In this document: in pieces, positions 45,926 through 57,033 of the stretch
Position numbering within the stretch: the stretch's first letter is position 1
Layout of the letters: every line of letters starts with the position of its first letter
Assembly (NCBI GenBank): GCA_000827495.1
Contig: KN817546.1
Location: 124,001 to 188,000, forward strand
Source of the DNA: Hypholoma sublateritium FD-334 SS-4
Taxonomy: Eukaryota; Basidiomycota; Agaricomycetes; Agaricales; Strophariaceae
Direction of reading: 5' to 3'
Length of the DNA: 64,000 nucleotides
Position numbers and translations under genes: made by a program
The notes under the pieces: generated by a model
Databases searched by the model: none
Told to the model about the DNA's origin: nothing
The model's input: only the letters and a program-made list of their open reading frames with translations

Positions 45926-47488
45926 ATGCCGAGCGCAGCCCCCCCAAAAAGGACGAAGAAGACCGCGGTGAAGCCCGCAGCAGCAGCGGCGGCGGCGTCT
46001 GCGCCCCCCGCCGCGGAGTCGTCGAAGGCGGCGAAGACGCTCAAGCGCAAGAAGGGCGTAGATACAGAGGCGGAGGCAGAGGCGGGTGCAGCGCCCGCCG
46101 CGGAGGCGCCGCTGCCCGCGCCCGCGTCGAAGAAGGCGAAGAAGGACGCACCTGCACCTGCGCCCGCGCCTGAGGCCAAGCCCACGAAGCCCACAGCGAA
46201 GGCGGTAAAGGAGAAGGCGGCGGCGGCGGTCGCGGAGCCCGTGCCGGCTGTGGAGGAGAAAAAGACGAAGGCGGACAAAAAAGCGAAGGGCAAGGCCGCT
46301 GCTGCGCCCGCCCCGGCGCCCGAGGCTGTGGTTGCGTCGCCTGAAAAGCCCAAAGAAGTGAAGGCAAAGACGAAGGCGGCGAAGGAGACGGAAGCGCCTG
46401 CGGCAGCGCCTGTGTCGATCCTCAAGAAGACGAAGGAGACGGTGAAGAAAGCCGCCGAGCCCGTCCCCACCTCGATCTCGCGCCCGCGCAACGCGTCGAC
46501 CAAGTCAAAAAAAGCGAAGGCGCCCGAGCCCGCACCCGCGCCAGAGGCGAGCGAGGACGAGGAGATGGACGCACCGGAGGCGGAGGAGGCGAAGACGGCC
46601 GCGGACGAGGAATCTGATGAGGACGAGGGCCACTTGCATGGATTCTCGACGGACGACGACGATTCGTCCGACGACGACGCGATGGACGAGGAGCCCTCGG
46701 CGTTCGATGTGGGCAAGCTGCCTACTATTGCCAAAGACGACGCGACGGTCGCGCGGAAGCTGGAGAAGGCAAAGCAGAAGAATGTGCGTTTGGATTTATA
46801 TATTTTTGCCGTGCGGCGGGCTGATTTTCGTATTTTTTTGTATCTAGTCGGAGGATCGGGGCGTCCTTTTCCTCGGCCGCCTTCCGCATGGATTCTACGA
46901 AGAGCAGCTAAAGGCGTACTTCTCGCAATTCGGCAACGTCACTCGTCTACGAGTGTCGCGCAACAAAAAGGTTCGCTCAGTCTATTATTCTGGGCCTTTT
47001 TCCCTCTGACATCGCTTCACTCAGACTGGAAAGTCAAAACACTACGGGTTCATCGAATTCGACTCCTCGGCCGTCGCACAGATCGTGGCAGAGACGATGG
47101 ACAACTACCTGCTGATGGGGCACATCATGCGCTGCAAGCTCATTCCCAAGGACGAGGTCCACCCGGAGCTGTGGGTCGGCGCCAACCGCAAGTGGCGAAG
47201 CGTCCCCGCAGACCGCCTTGCCCGGGCGGAGCACGATAAGGTGAATATGCCTGCTATGCTCGCTGTGCATATTACTGATTGCCGTCCTCCTGCAGCCCCG
47301 CACCGAGTCGGAGCAAGCGAAGGCAACGAGGCGGCTATTGAAGCGCCAGCGCGAGCGCAAGCTCAAGCTGGAGAAAAGCGGCATCGACTACGACTTTGAC
47401 GGCGCTGCATATGTGCGTTGCCCGTCATTGCGATCTTTCCTCTTGCTGATGCCCTTTTCAGAAAAAGCCCGCGGCTGTTGCAGTCTGA
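45926..47488 (+). CDS. NOP15: Nop15/NIFK-like nucleolar RRM protein
   Basis: A nucleolar RNA-binding protein needed for 60S subunit assembly (yeast Nop15, animal NIFK). A single RRM reads [77 protein letters not shown], with RNP2 (LFLGRL) and RNP1 ([10 protein letters not shown]), then [16 protein letters not shown] and a C-terminal [24 protein letters not shown] typical of the family. Four introns join in phase. ATG 45926 and TGA 47486-47488 bound it. The N-terminal 280 residues are unusual: an Ala/Lys/Pro histone H1-like tail, then acidic Asp/Glu/Ser blocks, so the protein is about twice the length of yeast Nop15. The antisense of this tail gives a long Ser/Ala frame that is a composition artefact. 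Confidence 0.92.
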
Positions 47489-47599
47489 GTAGTTGACTGT
47501 AGTTGACCGTAGCTCCCGATATATCCCTGACAATGTCAAACACCCGTGCTTTCTCGTTGAGTGTGGCTATCCCAACCCCTGTGTTCGTTGTAAGCATTT

Positions 47600-48407
47600 T
47601 CACGTTTCTTTGTCTAATCTTGCGAGACCTGCGAGGATCTGCACCCCGGCCTTGGCGCCGTCTACCACGCGAACAGGCCCGAGGCCGGCCTCGGCCACGC
47701 CCTGGTGGACGAGGGGCTCCATCCCCGCCATTCCTAGCATACAACGCAGCATCAGAGCTGCACGCCGACAACGGAGGTCCACACGCACCCGCACACCCGA
47801 GAATGATAACATCCGCGCCCTGCGCCGCGCTCCGTGCGCTCGCGGCCTTGACCTTGGCCTCGACGACGTCGCGCGCGCCGCCCTGGAACTCGAGCACGGC
47901 GACGCCGCACGCGACGACGCCCGCGAAGCGCTCGGACGGCGCGCCGAGCACGTTGCGCACCTCCGTGTAGTGCGCGTACTTGTACCCCGCGCCGGAGGTG
48001 ACGATCCCGAAGCGCTGTCCGACGAGCAGCGCGTGCGCGATGGCGCCCTCGAGGATGTTGAGCGTGGGCTTGCGCGAGGCCTCGCGCAGGAGGTGCGTGA
48101 GCGGGTGGTCGGAGACTGGGGGGTGTTAGCGCTTGGGGTTGGGGATGTGCATGGGGGGAGGCGCACAGCAGCAGACGAGGAAGCCGTCGAAGGCGTCGAG
48201 CAGGCCGCGCGCGGTGAGGTCGGCGAGGCACGCGGCGGCGCTGAGGACGCCGGTGGTCGCGTCGGAGATCGCGGACGGCGCGCTGGGCGGGGCGGTGTAG
48301 AACTCAAGCGTGGTGCCAGGCGGCGGGGGCAGGATCGCGCGCAGGCCGTCGGTGACGGATGCGGTCGAGTTGGGGTTGATGACGAGCAGCGCGACGGTTC
48401 CTGACAT
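47600..48407 (-). CDS. DCG1: Asp/Glu/hydantoin racemase family protein (Dcg1-like)
   Basis: Cofactor-independent two-cysteine racemase family. Fungal Dcg1 is nitrogen-regulated and associated with allantoin/hydantoin use, though its substrate is not settled. Start ATG 48407: MSGTVALLVINPNSTASVTDG with the NPNST motif of the family. One catalytic Cys lies in LLDAFDGFLVCCFSDHP, joined across an intron near 48112-48168; the other lies in DVIILGCAGMAGME, joined across an intron near 47735-47800. Between them HALLVGQRFGIVTSGAGYKYAHY, VRNVLGA and GVVACGVAVLEFQG follow the family order. The end ILAGLARLDKET stops at 47600, about 110 bp from the convergent NOP15 end. The length of about 250 residues is usual. 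Strong GC bias produces long antisense frames here that are not genes. Confidence 0.88.
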
Positions 48408-49498
48408 TGCGGTGGCGGCGGGAGATCTACTTCTGAAGCGGAGGAGGTTGGGAGGAGGCGGATAAATATAAGATACGGTCATGTGACGATCAATCGATGG
48501 CCGCTTGCGCCAAAAAAAGTTCGGGCTGGAGATCAACCCAGTCATCGCTGGTGCGCTGTCTCTGTATCGTCAACCTCTCTTCTGCCGCCCTATCTTCCGT
48601 TATGGGGACAGCCGTCTGCATGGAATTGTGTGTAGGTTTCTGTGGCCGTGATGCATCCCTGGGCGATGAGGGACGCACTTGGTCACGGGGCACGCACGAC
48701 TGACTCATGCCCGCGCTGACTCGCGGCGCTGCCTCGATGGCGTCCTGCTTGCAGGTCCCCACGATGCCTGCGCCTTCTTGCCTACGCTCATGTCTGTCTG
48801 TACGCTCGCGGAGTTCGTCTCCTTATCGATGATATCCGATTGTCCTCCCGGATGCACGTCGGATCCCTAGAGGCGCGCGCAGAGCGCGATCCTTTACTAC
48901 CCCCGCAAATGGGCTGTAGCCATCAGGTGCGCGGCGGGCGATTGGGCCAGACACTGTTTGCTGACGCCTTTGGATTGTACTGTCCCGCAGCTTAGGGCAT
49001 TTATAATAGCAACTTTGCGCTGATCAATCTAAGGAGGCACGTTCGACATCACCGTAAAAGGTGTCCCTGGTAAGTCATCCTCCTGCTATGTGCATTGCAT
49101 TTTAAAATCAAATATCATAATTAGGAGAACGAATGTGTCTGTATGTTTGTGCAGGAAGGATAGCTATGGTGCATCTGTCGCATTGGAATGATACAGTGGC
49201 CGTGAAAGGACACGAATTTATAGATACAGAGGTAAGCACCCGGGAATCCTCATTCGATGCAGTTAACCGTAGCAAAATAGAAAAAGAAAGGCGCCGGGCA
49301 GATATGGTACAAGAAGGGAACTAGGAGCCGAAACAAGCATCGTCCAGGCTGGTTTAAGTTAATTATGGGGCGGGAATAGGCATCATAGGCAGGCAAGCAA
49401 GCAGGAACGAATATGGGTGGGTATGGAGCAGGGACTGGGGTATCGAGGTTAGAACGGACGGTGCGCGGACATGTGCGAAAACGGCTGACTTTGATCGC
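48408..49498. other. 1.1-kb intergenic region, possible gene remnant
   Basis: No recognised gene. From about 49034 two segments join across a GTAAGT..TTAG intron (49070-49124). They read GGTFDITVKGVPGERMCLYV and then CAGRIAMVHLSHWNDTVAVK, continuing to a further GTAAGC donor near 49231. This looks like a coding fragment, but I found no start or family. A minus frame 48490-48762 is unsupported. TATA-like TTTATAATAG occurs near 49000. Confidence 0.35.
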
Positions 49499-50587
49499 TC
49501 AGTGGCCATGGCCGTGGAGTCCCAGGGTCCGAGCGCCGAGCCCGGCACCGCCCTCCCAGCCGGTGAAGCGCTCGTTGGAGACGGGCGAATCCTCGTCGTC
49601 GCTCGCGTACATCCGGCCGATGCCCCGGGAGCGGGCCCAGCACGAGATGAAGAGGATACGCTTCTTCTTGCGGTTGAGGAAGAACCAGTGGGACGACCAC
49701 AGCAGGGCGCCTCTCCTCTTCAGGCGCAGGCTCGCGGGCGGCGACAAATCATCGAGGTCGTCGAAGGCGGAGTAGTTGATGGCGGCGCGCGGCGTCGGCG
49801 GGGGGATCTTGGCGCTGCGGCTGTACTGCCTCGGCTTCAGCTCGTCGACGTCGTAGTTGTCGAACTCGAAGGTGCCGTCCTCGTCGCTGGAGGACGCCTC
49901 GTCGGCGACGGACGCGACGTCGTCCTCGTCGTCGGAGAAGTCGTTTGCGTGGGGGTCGGCGTCGATCTCGGGGGTGTACGAGAAGACCTCGCACTCCGAT
50001 AGGCCGATCACGTCGTCGATGAGGCGGAAGAGGGTGGGGTGGGTGCCGGAGACGATGGGCGGCGGGGCGAGCGGGCTGAGGAGGCGGCGCTCGTACGGCG
50101 AGGACGAGCTGGGCTCGGTGGACGGGAAGAAGTCCGCGGAGGTCGGTGGGTAGGACGAGTAGGAGCGCGGGGCGCTGGACCCCGCCCGCTGCGGGGCGAT
50201 AAGGGTGTTGCTGAGCGCGTTGAGGATGCTGGCGCCGCCGGCCTCCTTGACGAAGTGCGAGGGGCGGACGTCGGAGAACTCGTGGTCGGGGAAGGCGACG
50301 TTGAGGGTTGCGATGAGGAGGAAGAGGGTCTTGCGGGAGGCCTGCTTGTCGATGGGCCCGAAGGGGGTCATCTCTGCCTCGCGGTCGAGGGCGAGCCACG
50401 ACGGCAGCGGCGGCGAGTGCGAGACGTCGTCCTGGTAGGCGCTCTCGAGCGTCTTGAAGAGCTTCTTGTCGCGCTTGATGTTCTTGCAGCTGTACGCCTC
50501 CATGCGCGTGTGCACGGCGCACTCGGGGCCCTCGTGCGTCAGCGACTGCGCCAGGCTCGACAGCGCCGGGATCTCAATGTACTTCAT
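49499..50587 (-). CDS. MAF1: Maf1, repressor of RNA polymerase III
   Basis: Maf1 shuts down RNA polymerase III transcription in stress and is phosphorylated downstream of TORC1 and PKA, which controls its nuclear entry. An uninterrupted frame of 362 codons starts at ATG 50587 (MKYIEIPALSSLAQSLTHEGPECAVHTRMEAYSCK); the frame extends a little further upstream but has no better ATG. Box A-type sequence (IPALSSL, RMEAYSCKNIKRDKKLFK) is at the N-terminus. After a linker come KTLFLLIATLNVAFPDHEFSDVRPSHFVKE, DDVIGLSECEVFSYTPEIDADPH and LLWSSHWFFLNRKKKRILFISCWARS, the conserved Maf1 C-terminal fold. Acidic and Ser-rich linkers are candidate phosphorylation regions. No intron is needed, unusual for this window. 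A TATA-like element lies about 80 nt upstream. Confidence 0.94.
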   Translation of the reverse strand: MKYIEIPALSSLAQSLTHEGPECAVHTRMEAYSCKNIKRDKKLFKTLESAYQDDVSHSPPLPSWLALDREAEMTPFGPIDKQASRKTLFLLIATLNVAFPDHEFSDVRPSHFVKEAGGASILNALSNTLIAPQRAGSSAPRSYSSYPPTSADFFPSTEPSSSSPYERRLLSPLAPPPIVSGTHPTLFRLIDDVIGLSECEVFSYTPEIDADPHANDFSDDEDDVASVADEASSSDEDGTFEFDNYDVDELKPRQYSRSAKIPPPTPRAAINYSAFDDLDDLSPPASLRLKRRGALLWSSHWFFLNRKKKRILFISCWARSRGIGRMYASDDEDSPVSNERFTGWEGGAGLGARTLGLHGHGH

Positions 50588-50665
50588 GGCGGAGTGGTGC
50601 TGGGAAAAGGGGCGTGGCTTACATATGATCCACCTTATTTGTTGTCCGCCCAAACAGGCGCAGCC

Positions 50666-50673
50666 CTATTTAT
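50666..50673 (-). promoter_or_regulatory. TATA-like element of MAF1
   Basis: TATAAATA on the minus strand, about 80 nt upstream of ATG 50587. Confidence 0.45.
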
Positions 50674-50757
50674 ACACGTCCCGCTCAGGTCTCGGCACAC
50701 GTTCGATCATCCGCTCTATATATGCGCCAACTTGGGAAAACAGTGTACTCTAATAGT

Positions 50758-51767
50758 CTACAGTTTTGCGGGGACGTCCAGGGCCTGCTGGAAAATCCCA
50801 ATCATCTCCCCATGAGTGACTTCATTCGAATTCGTCTTTCCAGGCAGTTCACCGAAGAACGCCCGCCAGAGCCGCCGCAAAAGCGGCTTCAAATCCTCGA
50901 AATACGGCGCAATAAGGCCCAGAATTTCCGTCTCAAACAGGTCCCTGCGGTGGAAAGAGTCCCGCTTGACCACGCCGATCCAGTAGTCCGATTCTCCATT
51001 GTACCAGCAATGGAGTGGCGTCTCAGCAAGGACAAAGTGCTTCCGTGCGCGCCCTTTCGGCCCGTCGTAGTTGATGCAGATCCACAGCAGCATGTAGAAC
51101 AGGGACTCAAAGTCGTGGTGCGGCTGACGGCGGAAGGTGTCTGCACATATGAGCTCGTCGAGCGATTTGAAGGACCGAGATGCCTGTACAAAATTCAGTA
51201 CTTGTTGTTTGTATTTGCAGGTTGTGGGCTCACCGCCGGGTCTCTGTGGACTATTTTCTTGCCCTCGGCCGTTTGATTGACGAAGAACCCAACGCGGGCT
51301 ATCTTCGAATGATCACCAGGCACATGGGCACCCTTCAGTGCGCCGCCTGCATAGAACTCGGATGGATCTCTAGTCGAGATCACGATGTTCTCAATGCTAA
51401 TGTCGCTCAGAGTATGCTTTCTCTTCACGATGGATTTATGAACTAATATCAAGGTTCATTAGAGGAACAACTACCACACCAAAGAATGCTCACTCTTAAC
51501 AGCGTCGATCAGCACGGATATCAGCTCGTGCTTCGACGCAAAGTGCGTAATGCCGACAAAGTGGGGCTTGCGCTCCGTGCGCTTGCCCGCGCACCCGGCG
51601 TCTATGCGCAGCCCAAAGTGTAGCCGGAGCGGATAAATCCCGTATTTTTCCAGCTCGTCGCCCGACGGCCTGGTCTTCACGAAACGATGGAGGTCGTTCG
51701 GTATGATGCCCGATTCTCTAACCGAAACAGCGACGTCCTCGTCGGTGAGGTGGTACAGTGGCGCCAT
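50758..51767 (-). CDS. FunK1-like kinase remnant, reduced (possible pseudogene)
   Basis: FunK1 is a kinase-like family expanded in mushrooms. ATG 51767 starts MAPLYHLTDEDVAVSVRESG, with no room for a full N-lobe. Next comes HFVGITHFASKHELISVLIDAVKSEHSL, then an intron, then KHTLSDISIENIVISTRDPSEFYAGG. LSDIS stands where the family has HRDIS, so the conserved His-Arg of the catalytic loop is missing (51396-51410). After it a frame continues to ASRSFKSLDELICADTFRRQPHHDFESLFYMLLWICINYDGPKGR, which matches the FunK1 C-lobe HDLESxFYVLxxIC helix. It ends at 50758 after FFGELPGKTNSNEV. The segment between GGALKG and ASRSFKS can be read in two frames. Fold membership is likely and kinase activity unlikely. 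Confidence 0.6.
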
Positions 51768-52981
51768 CTTGTGCTGAAGAGTATTTGTTTTCGTTTGATA
51801 ACGCGGGGCGACTTCGAGATTCCGATGACGAGGAGGGGATGTTCTGATGTTGAGTACCGGTCATCCAGCGCGGGCTATTTAACCTGCGAGCGAGACGTGC
51901 CACAGGCTGGTGGGGCCACCACTCGTGGCGCGCTGGCCCGGCAGCGCGACGCCATCAGTGGACAATGCGCGCTTGCAAGGGCGTCGATAATGGGCGTGGA
52001 CTAGTGGCAGGGGCGTGGCAGGCGGATGTTGTCGCGGGACAAACGGTGGACCTCCGTGGACAAACATAACGCATGTCGCGTGGGCGAAGCGCCTGTGGCC
52101 ATCGTTCTCGAAGCCACGCTTTCAGGCTTTTAATTAACGTTGTAGGGTGGTGGCAGGCACCCGTGGCCAGCTGTGAAGCGCCTCGGTGCCTCGCCGATCG
52201 TGAGAAAGGGAGCGGCGACGAGTGCTTTCCTGATTCAACTGTGGTTTGTAACTTCGATGTTGGAGATAAAGGCGTTGAAAGAACCTCGTGTGTGTGCAGT
52301 TACACAATGGTCATCGAGATTGGCCATTTTGACTTGCCCATTGGAACTCTTGCGATGGGGCAGCACTACATTTAGACCGCTGCTCTTCATCGGGCGCCCC
52401 GCGTTTGCCAGGTCCCTTCGCACATTTCGTGCAGTTTCGCTGTGACCTGCGTTGTACATGACCGAGACAACTGCCGATTTCTGTAAGGCGGTTGTAGCGA
52501 CGTTGATCATGAAAGACGTTACATACCGAAGTTTGCTGCAGCGGAAAGTGCCCCGTCCGAGGACGCGCTGGTTGGCGTTGGACGCGGTGTGAAGTAAAGC
52601 TGCTGGCTGGGCGTGCTTCCAACTCTGTGGCGCCTACTGTGGCGAGCTGATATGCAGCGTTGGGTTGTCGGGCAAGTGTTGTCATTCCCCGAGCCAGAGT
52701 TCCGGGGGCAAATTGCCCGAGGGAGCGTGAGCTAAGTATACGCCGCGAAGCCAATCCAGTCCAGTGAGCACATTGTATTCAAAGCTCGGCCAAGAGTTCG
52801 AGAACAGGATCGCAAGCTTGTGATTAGCATGGTGGGATGAAGCAAGAGCTGGGAGGAGCTGGGGCGCCGGCGTCGGGCGAGAATTGTGGGGAACGCGCGT
52901 CACATGCGCGCAAGTATCATATGATAATGCGCCAGAATATGTAAAGCACTCCTCCTCTTTCCCTCCATCCACACCCTCGCC
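51768..52981. other. 1.2-kb intergenic region
   Basis: No supported gene. Minus frames at 52235-52510 and 52311-52754 overlap; the longer begins with TTG rather than ATG and reads like an Arg/Ser-rich leader (SRRILSSRSLGQFAPGTLAR), but I could not build a spliced product. Sequence before 52982 is CT-rich and probably the SCP2 promoter. Confidence 0.35.
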
Positions 52982-53595
52982 ATGTCCGACGATATCAAAG
53001 CCCCCGGATTCCAGGTCAGTCGCCCCACCCCACCCCGCAGCACCCTCCAACGCGCTGACGCCCGCCGCCCGCCGCCGCACAGGCCTCGGAGCTCATCGCC
53101 TCGCTGCAAACCGCCTTCGCGAAGTACACAGACGCGGAGAAGCAGGCGCTGATCAAAAAGGTGCGTGGATCGCGCACCTGGGCGGACGCGCGGTGCTGAT
53201 TGCGCGGCAGACGAACGGCATCTTCGAGCTCCAGGTCAGCAACGACGCCAAGGAGACGGTGACATGGACGATCGACGCGAAGAAGAGCGGGTCCGTGTAC
53301 AAGGGCAAAGCGACCCCTAAGGCGGACGTCACCATCATCCTCGCCGACGAGACGCTCATCGACCTCGCGAGCGGAAAGGTGCGGGGGTCTGACATCTGCT
53401 TCGGGGAGTTATATTGACTGGCCTCGCGCAGCTCAACGGCCAGAAGGCGTTCATGACTGGCAAGCTAAAGACCCGTGGAAACATGATGCTCGCCACGAAG
53501 CTGGACGCGGTCCTTAAGGTAGAGTTGTCTCACATATTCTTCTGCCTTTCAGAAACTCAAAATCTGCATCACAGGGCGCGAAGGCCAAGCTTTAG
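52982..53595 (+). CDS. SCP2 sterol-carrier/lipid-transfer protein, peroxisomal
   Basis: A small SCP2 domain protein of about 125 residues that binds fatty acyl-CoA or sterols, resembling the peroxisomal Pox18 of oleaginous yeasts. Exons join in phase as MSDDIKAPGFQ|ASELIASLQTAFAKYTDAEKQALIKK|TNGIFELQVSNDAKETVTWTIDAKKSGSVYKG, continuing to IILADETLIDLASGK|LNGQKAFMTGKLKTRGNMMLATKLDAVLK|GAKAKL. The last exon is only 21 nt (53575-53595) and creates the C-terminal tripeptide AKL, a peroxisomal targeting signal type 1. The domain contains the conserved GQxAFMTGKLKxxGNMMLAxKL. It starts at ATG 52982 and stops at TAG 53593-53595. An intron inside the first third has no in-frame alternative. Confidence 0.93.
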
Positions 53596-53889
53596 ACCCA
53601 TTATTTATCATTCAATATGTAAAAACATCATAATATATTCATCATTCATCGAACGCAACGCGGGCGTAGTTATTATTCTCCGCTGCAGATGATTGAACAA
53701 ATCATAGGCATTGGCGTCAAATATAGGGAATGAACGACTAGTGTTCAATAACATTTCCAATTAATGTAAATAAAGGAGGGGTGGGTGTAAATATACAACT
53801 CTAGCGAGCTAAAAATTAGAGATCCGGATAATTCACAAAATATATGTAGAGCCTATGGACGGATAATGAAAGGAAACCTGCATGTATGC

Positions 53890-56885
53890 TCAGAAAACGC
53901 CGCCGAAAAGACCTCTGTGCCGACGAGGTGCTGGCTGGGGATCTGCACGAAGGGTCGAGAGACTGTTCAGCTGCTTCATGACCTCTTCGAGCTTGTCCTT
54001 GCGGTCTTGGAGGTCGAGATGCCGTCGGACGATTGGGTTCTCACGAGCGAACTCGACGATTTCCTTTCGGTCTAGGTCGTACAGGAGTCGCGAATCAATC
54101 TCACGAGGGAACTGTTAAATGTTAATCAGCTCTAGGCAATGAAAAATGATGCAAGCCACTGACTTGGTAGAAGAATTGGTCCAGGAGTTCGATGTTGATG
54201 AACATGGAGGAGGTGTATGCGAGTTTGTCCGCGACGACATTGAGGAACGCTTCTGGGCAGAACACCTCACTTTGCGGGCCAGCACGGCATCTCTTGGACT
54301 TCAATGCCATGATGCGGAGCTTGAGGATGCTCAGGCGATCACTATACATCATCGCGTACCGTGCTAGATGAATTAATTAGGATACGCATATATGCGACGG
54401 CCGACAGACTCACCATCTACAAGCTGCGCAGGAGGGTAACGGTACGACTCCAGCGGCTTGTCCTCGGCGACCTCCTGCCCGTTATCCGTACCCTCCGCCC
54501 GCTTGAGCGCCTGCGCCTTCTGCTGCTCCTCCAACGACTTCACATACCCAATCAAGCCATTTAGCCGCCGGCCGCCCCCCACCTTGCTCTTGATCTCACG
54601 CAGCTTGAGCTCGCACATCCCGACCTCCTTCTCGAAGAGCTCGACCGCCTTCTCGCGGCCCGCCTCCCACTCGCGCGGCTCGACCTCGACGTCATACTTG
54701 TACGGCTTGATGCAGTTCTCGACCTGGTCCGACGTCACGCCGATGCGGTCGCGCAGGATCATGTGCGAGAACTCGGTGAGGCGCTCCGCGGCGCGTGGGT
54801 GGAAGTTGAACGGCTCGCCCGCGGCGATCGAATCGATGAGCGCGCGCAGGCCGTCTGCGACGAGCAGCGTCGAATCGCGCCCGACGCCGGACTTGGTGAG
54901 GAGCGACGCGGCCGCCTCGAGCTTGTGCCGCCAGTACGGCTCCACGTCCTCGGGCTTGACCTTCGGGTCGCCCGCGAGCACGCCGAGTTCCGGCGCGCGC
55001 TTGTCGAGCCAGTAGAGCTGCTCGAGCACGTCCATCACCTTGTCCTCGAGCATGTTCTTGAGCTTCGCGCGGATGATGGGGCGCCGGAACTGCTGCGTGT
55101 ACTCTTTGAAGCGTGCCTTGAGGCTGTCCATTGTCTCGGCGACGTACGACTCGGCCGTTATCCGCCGGTCATTGTACTGTACTTTGAACTGGTATGTTGC
55201 CTCCTCCAGTTCCATCTGGACAGCGTTGGTGATTCCATGGAGAGACGAGGCCATCGACGACTCTAGCACTTCCATGAGTCGGCGACGCAGCGTATCTGTA
55301 CCAACCATCAGGGACGACTGGGCCCCAAAGACGTCTTTGTGCGCGCCGAAGTAATCATTCTCGCTGCGCTGAGCAAGGAGCGCGGTAGATTCTTTCTTGG
55401 CTTGTTTACCATTCGACTTGGCCACGACGCCAACGTATCCGAGGTGCAGAGGATAGCGGTTACCAGAAAGAATTCCCGCGCCCTGCTCTGCAGGCACCAG
55501 ATCCATCTTGGTGATGACACCAATCGTCCGCAGACCGAGAGGGTCGACTTTACGGCTTGCTCGGAGGGCCGGTGAGTTGGCCAAATCGACGTCGGCGGCG
55601 CACACGGCGAGAATGATATTCGGCTCCCGGATGTACTTATCGCACAGAGCAGCGATCTTCTCCTTCAAAGTTTCTGGTTGGTCGAGGGACGAGATTTGGA
55701 CATAGCCGGGAAGATCGATGAGAGTAAGGTCGGGGATATTGGGGGAGTATATTCGAAGGTCGATTGGGTCGGTGGATACAGCTTCAGTGGAGGGAACGGA
55801 GAGGTTAAGGTCGACGAGAACACGTTGGATGTCTGAGAAGTCGGTGAGCTTCCCAAGACCCAATCCAGGGAATTCGCCATATTCGCCGGGGACTTTTCCG
55901 TCTTTGGCTGGCGTATGGATAAGAGTGAGTTCAATAGGTCGACGAGTAACCATGTTGTCGCCCCTGCCAGAGTGTTAGGTGCATTTGAATAGGATATAGA
56001 TAGAAAGGACTTACTTGGGCAAAAACTGGTGTCCCACAATTGCCTCCAACACGGAACTTTTCCCAGAGCTTTGGCTCCCAATGACCACAATACTAGGCAA
56101 TTTCAGGGCGTCGTTTTGGTCTATACTCAAGAGCATAGACCGAATTTCGATGAGCTTTTTGGTGAGGTGCATCAGGCCATTCTGTCGCTCGTCCACGGTG
56201 AGACCGTCAGGTTTGCCTTTGGAATCAGATGGTGACGACATTGTGGCGGCGATGAGGGCAGCAATTGCAGCAGCATCGTTGGGCGACTTGTTGTTGTTGG
56301 AACTGCCTGATTCCTGCCTGTCTTTATCGCTTTGTTCCTCTTTCTCCCTCGCCGCGAATAAATCTTTGAAGAACTGAGGCGTATCAACTGCCGGGAGTTC
56401 AGGTAGCTTGAGTTCTGAGAGTTTTGAAGTGATAGAACTAATCCCGTCGGAAGCAGTCTCGAATACACCACTAACAGTTTCCTGTGCTGAGCCAATCCAC
56501 GCGCCTGTTGTCTTCTTCATTTCTGTGTAGATGTCAATACGCATTGAAACGGGGTCCAGACCGACGCGCACCTTCAAATTTATAATTGGCATACCCAAAG
56601 CTGCCCGCACCAATGGTAGCTCCCGCTATCGGTACACGGAAAGCGCGGGCGACAAATCGGGGTATTGAACCGTACGAGATGGCACGGACGTGCATCTGTC
56701 GGAGCATGGCGGGAGACGGGCCCGCATACTGGCGCCTGAAGGATCCCGAGGCCAGGAAAGTCGTGAATTGGCGTCGAACGGGGCGAACGTCGGCCAGTTG
56801 CCTGCGTGAATTGTGTAGGCCATAGGTGACGACCTTCTGGGAGGTCAAGGCAGCAGCGATGCGCCGCTTGATATGGGCGAGCATG
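53890..56885 (-). CDS. MGM1: mitochondrial dynamin-like GTPase Mgm1 (OPA1)
   Basis: Inner-membrane fusion GTPase. Start ATG 56885 ([22 protein letters not shown]) gives an Arg-rich presequence with no acidic residues at first. A single membrane helix follows ([20 protein letters not shown]), as expected for the long form, with the rhomboid-cleavage region downstream. GTPase motifs: G1 GSQSSGKS, G2 region [10 protein letters not shown]3 DLPG in [15 protein letters not shown]4 TKMD. The stalk and GED follow, with [26 protein letters not shown] and an end [21 protein letters not shown], stopping at 53890-53892. The frame before 56885 has no ATG. Introns lie around 54355-54410, 54115-54165, 55955-56010 and 56570-56590. 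It is divergent from the DapA-family gene, 149 bp apart. Confidence 0.94.
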
Positions 56886-57033
56886 GTGGGCGCGGTTGGG
56901 GCGCAATGCCGTAGGGATGAGAGAGTGACGCCGCCGCGCTGCGAAATGTTTGCCGAGCACAACAAACAAAAATAGGAGATCTTCTCTCATAACCTCCATT
57001 ATCTAAATACGCCATCGATGGATAACGCCTCCC

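Noticed and set aside
45763..46734. Long minus-strand Ser/Ala-rich frame of 323 codons opposite NOP15
   Set aside because: It is the antisense of the Ala/Lys/Pro low-complexity tail in GC-rich sequence; it has no domain and no introns, and the sense strand has a clear RRM gene.
47493..48404. Plus-strand Arg/Glu-rich frame of 303 codons
   Set aside because: Antisense of the Dcg1-like racemase. The sense strand has NPNST and the two active-site cysteines.
49502..50815. Long plus-strand frames (166 and 258 codons) and a minus Arg-rich frame over MAF1
   Set aside because: Composition artefacts of GC-rich codons; the Maf1 frame is recognisable along its length.
52235..52754. A possible mitochondrial-leader protein on the minus strand
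   Set aside because: The longer frame begins with TTG rather than ATG, and I could not splice the parts into one product that resembles a family.
54458..55354. Plus-strand frames of 100-185 codons opposite MGM1
   Set aside because: Antisense shadows of the dynamin gene, with no family features.
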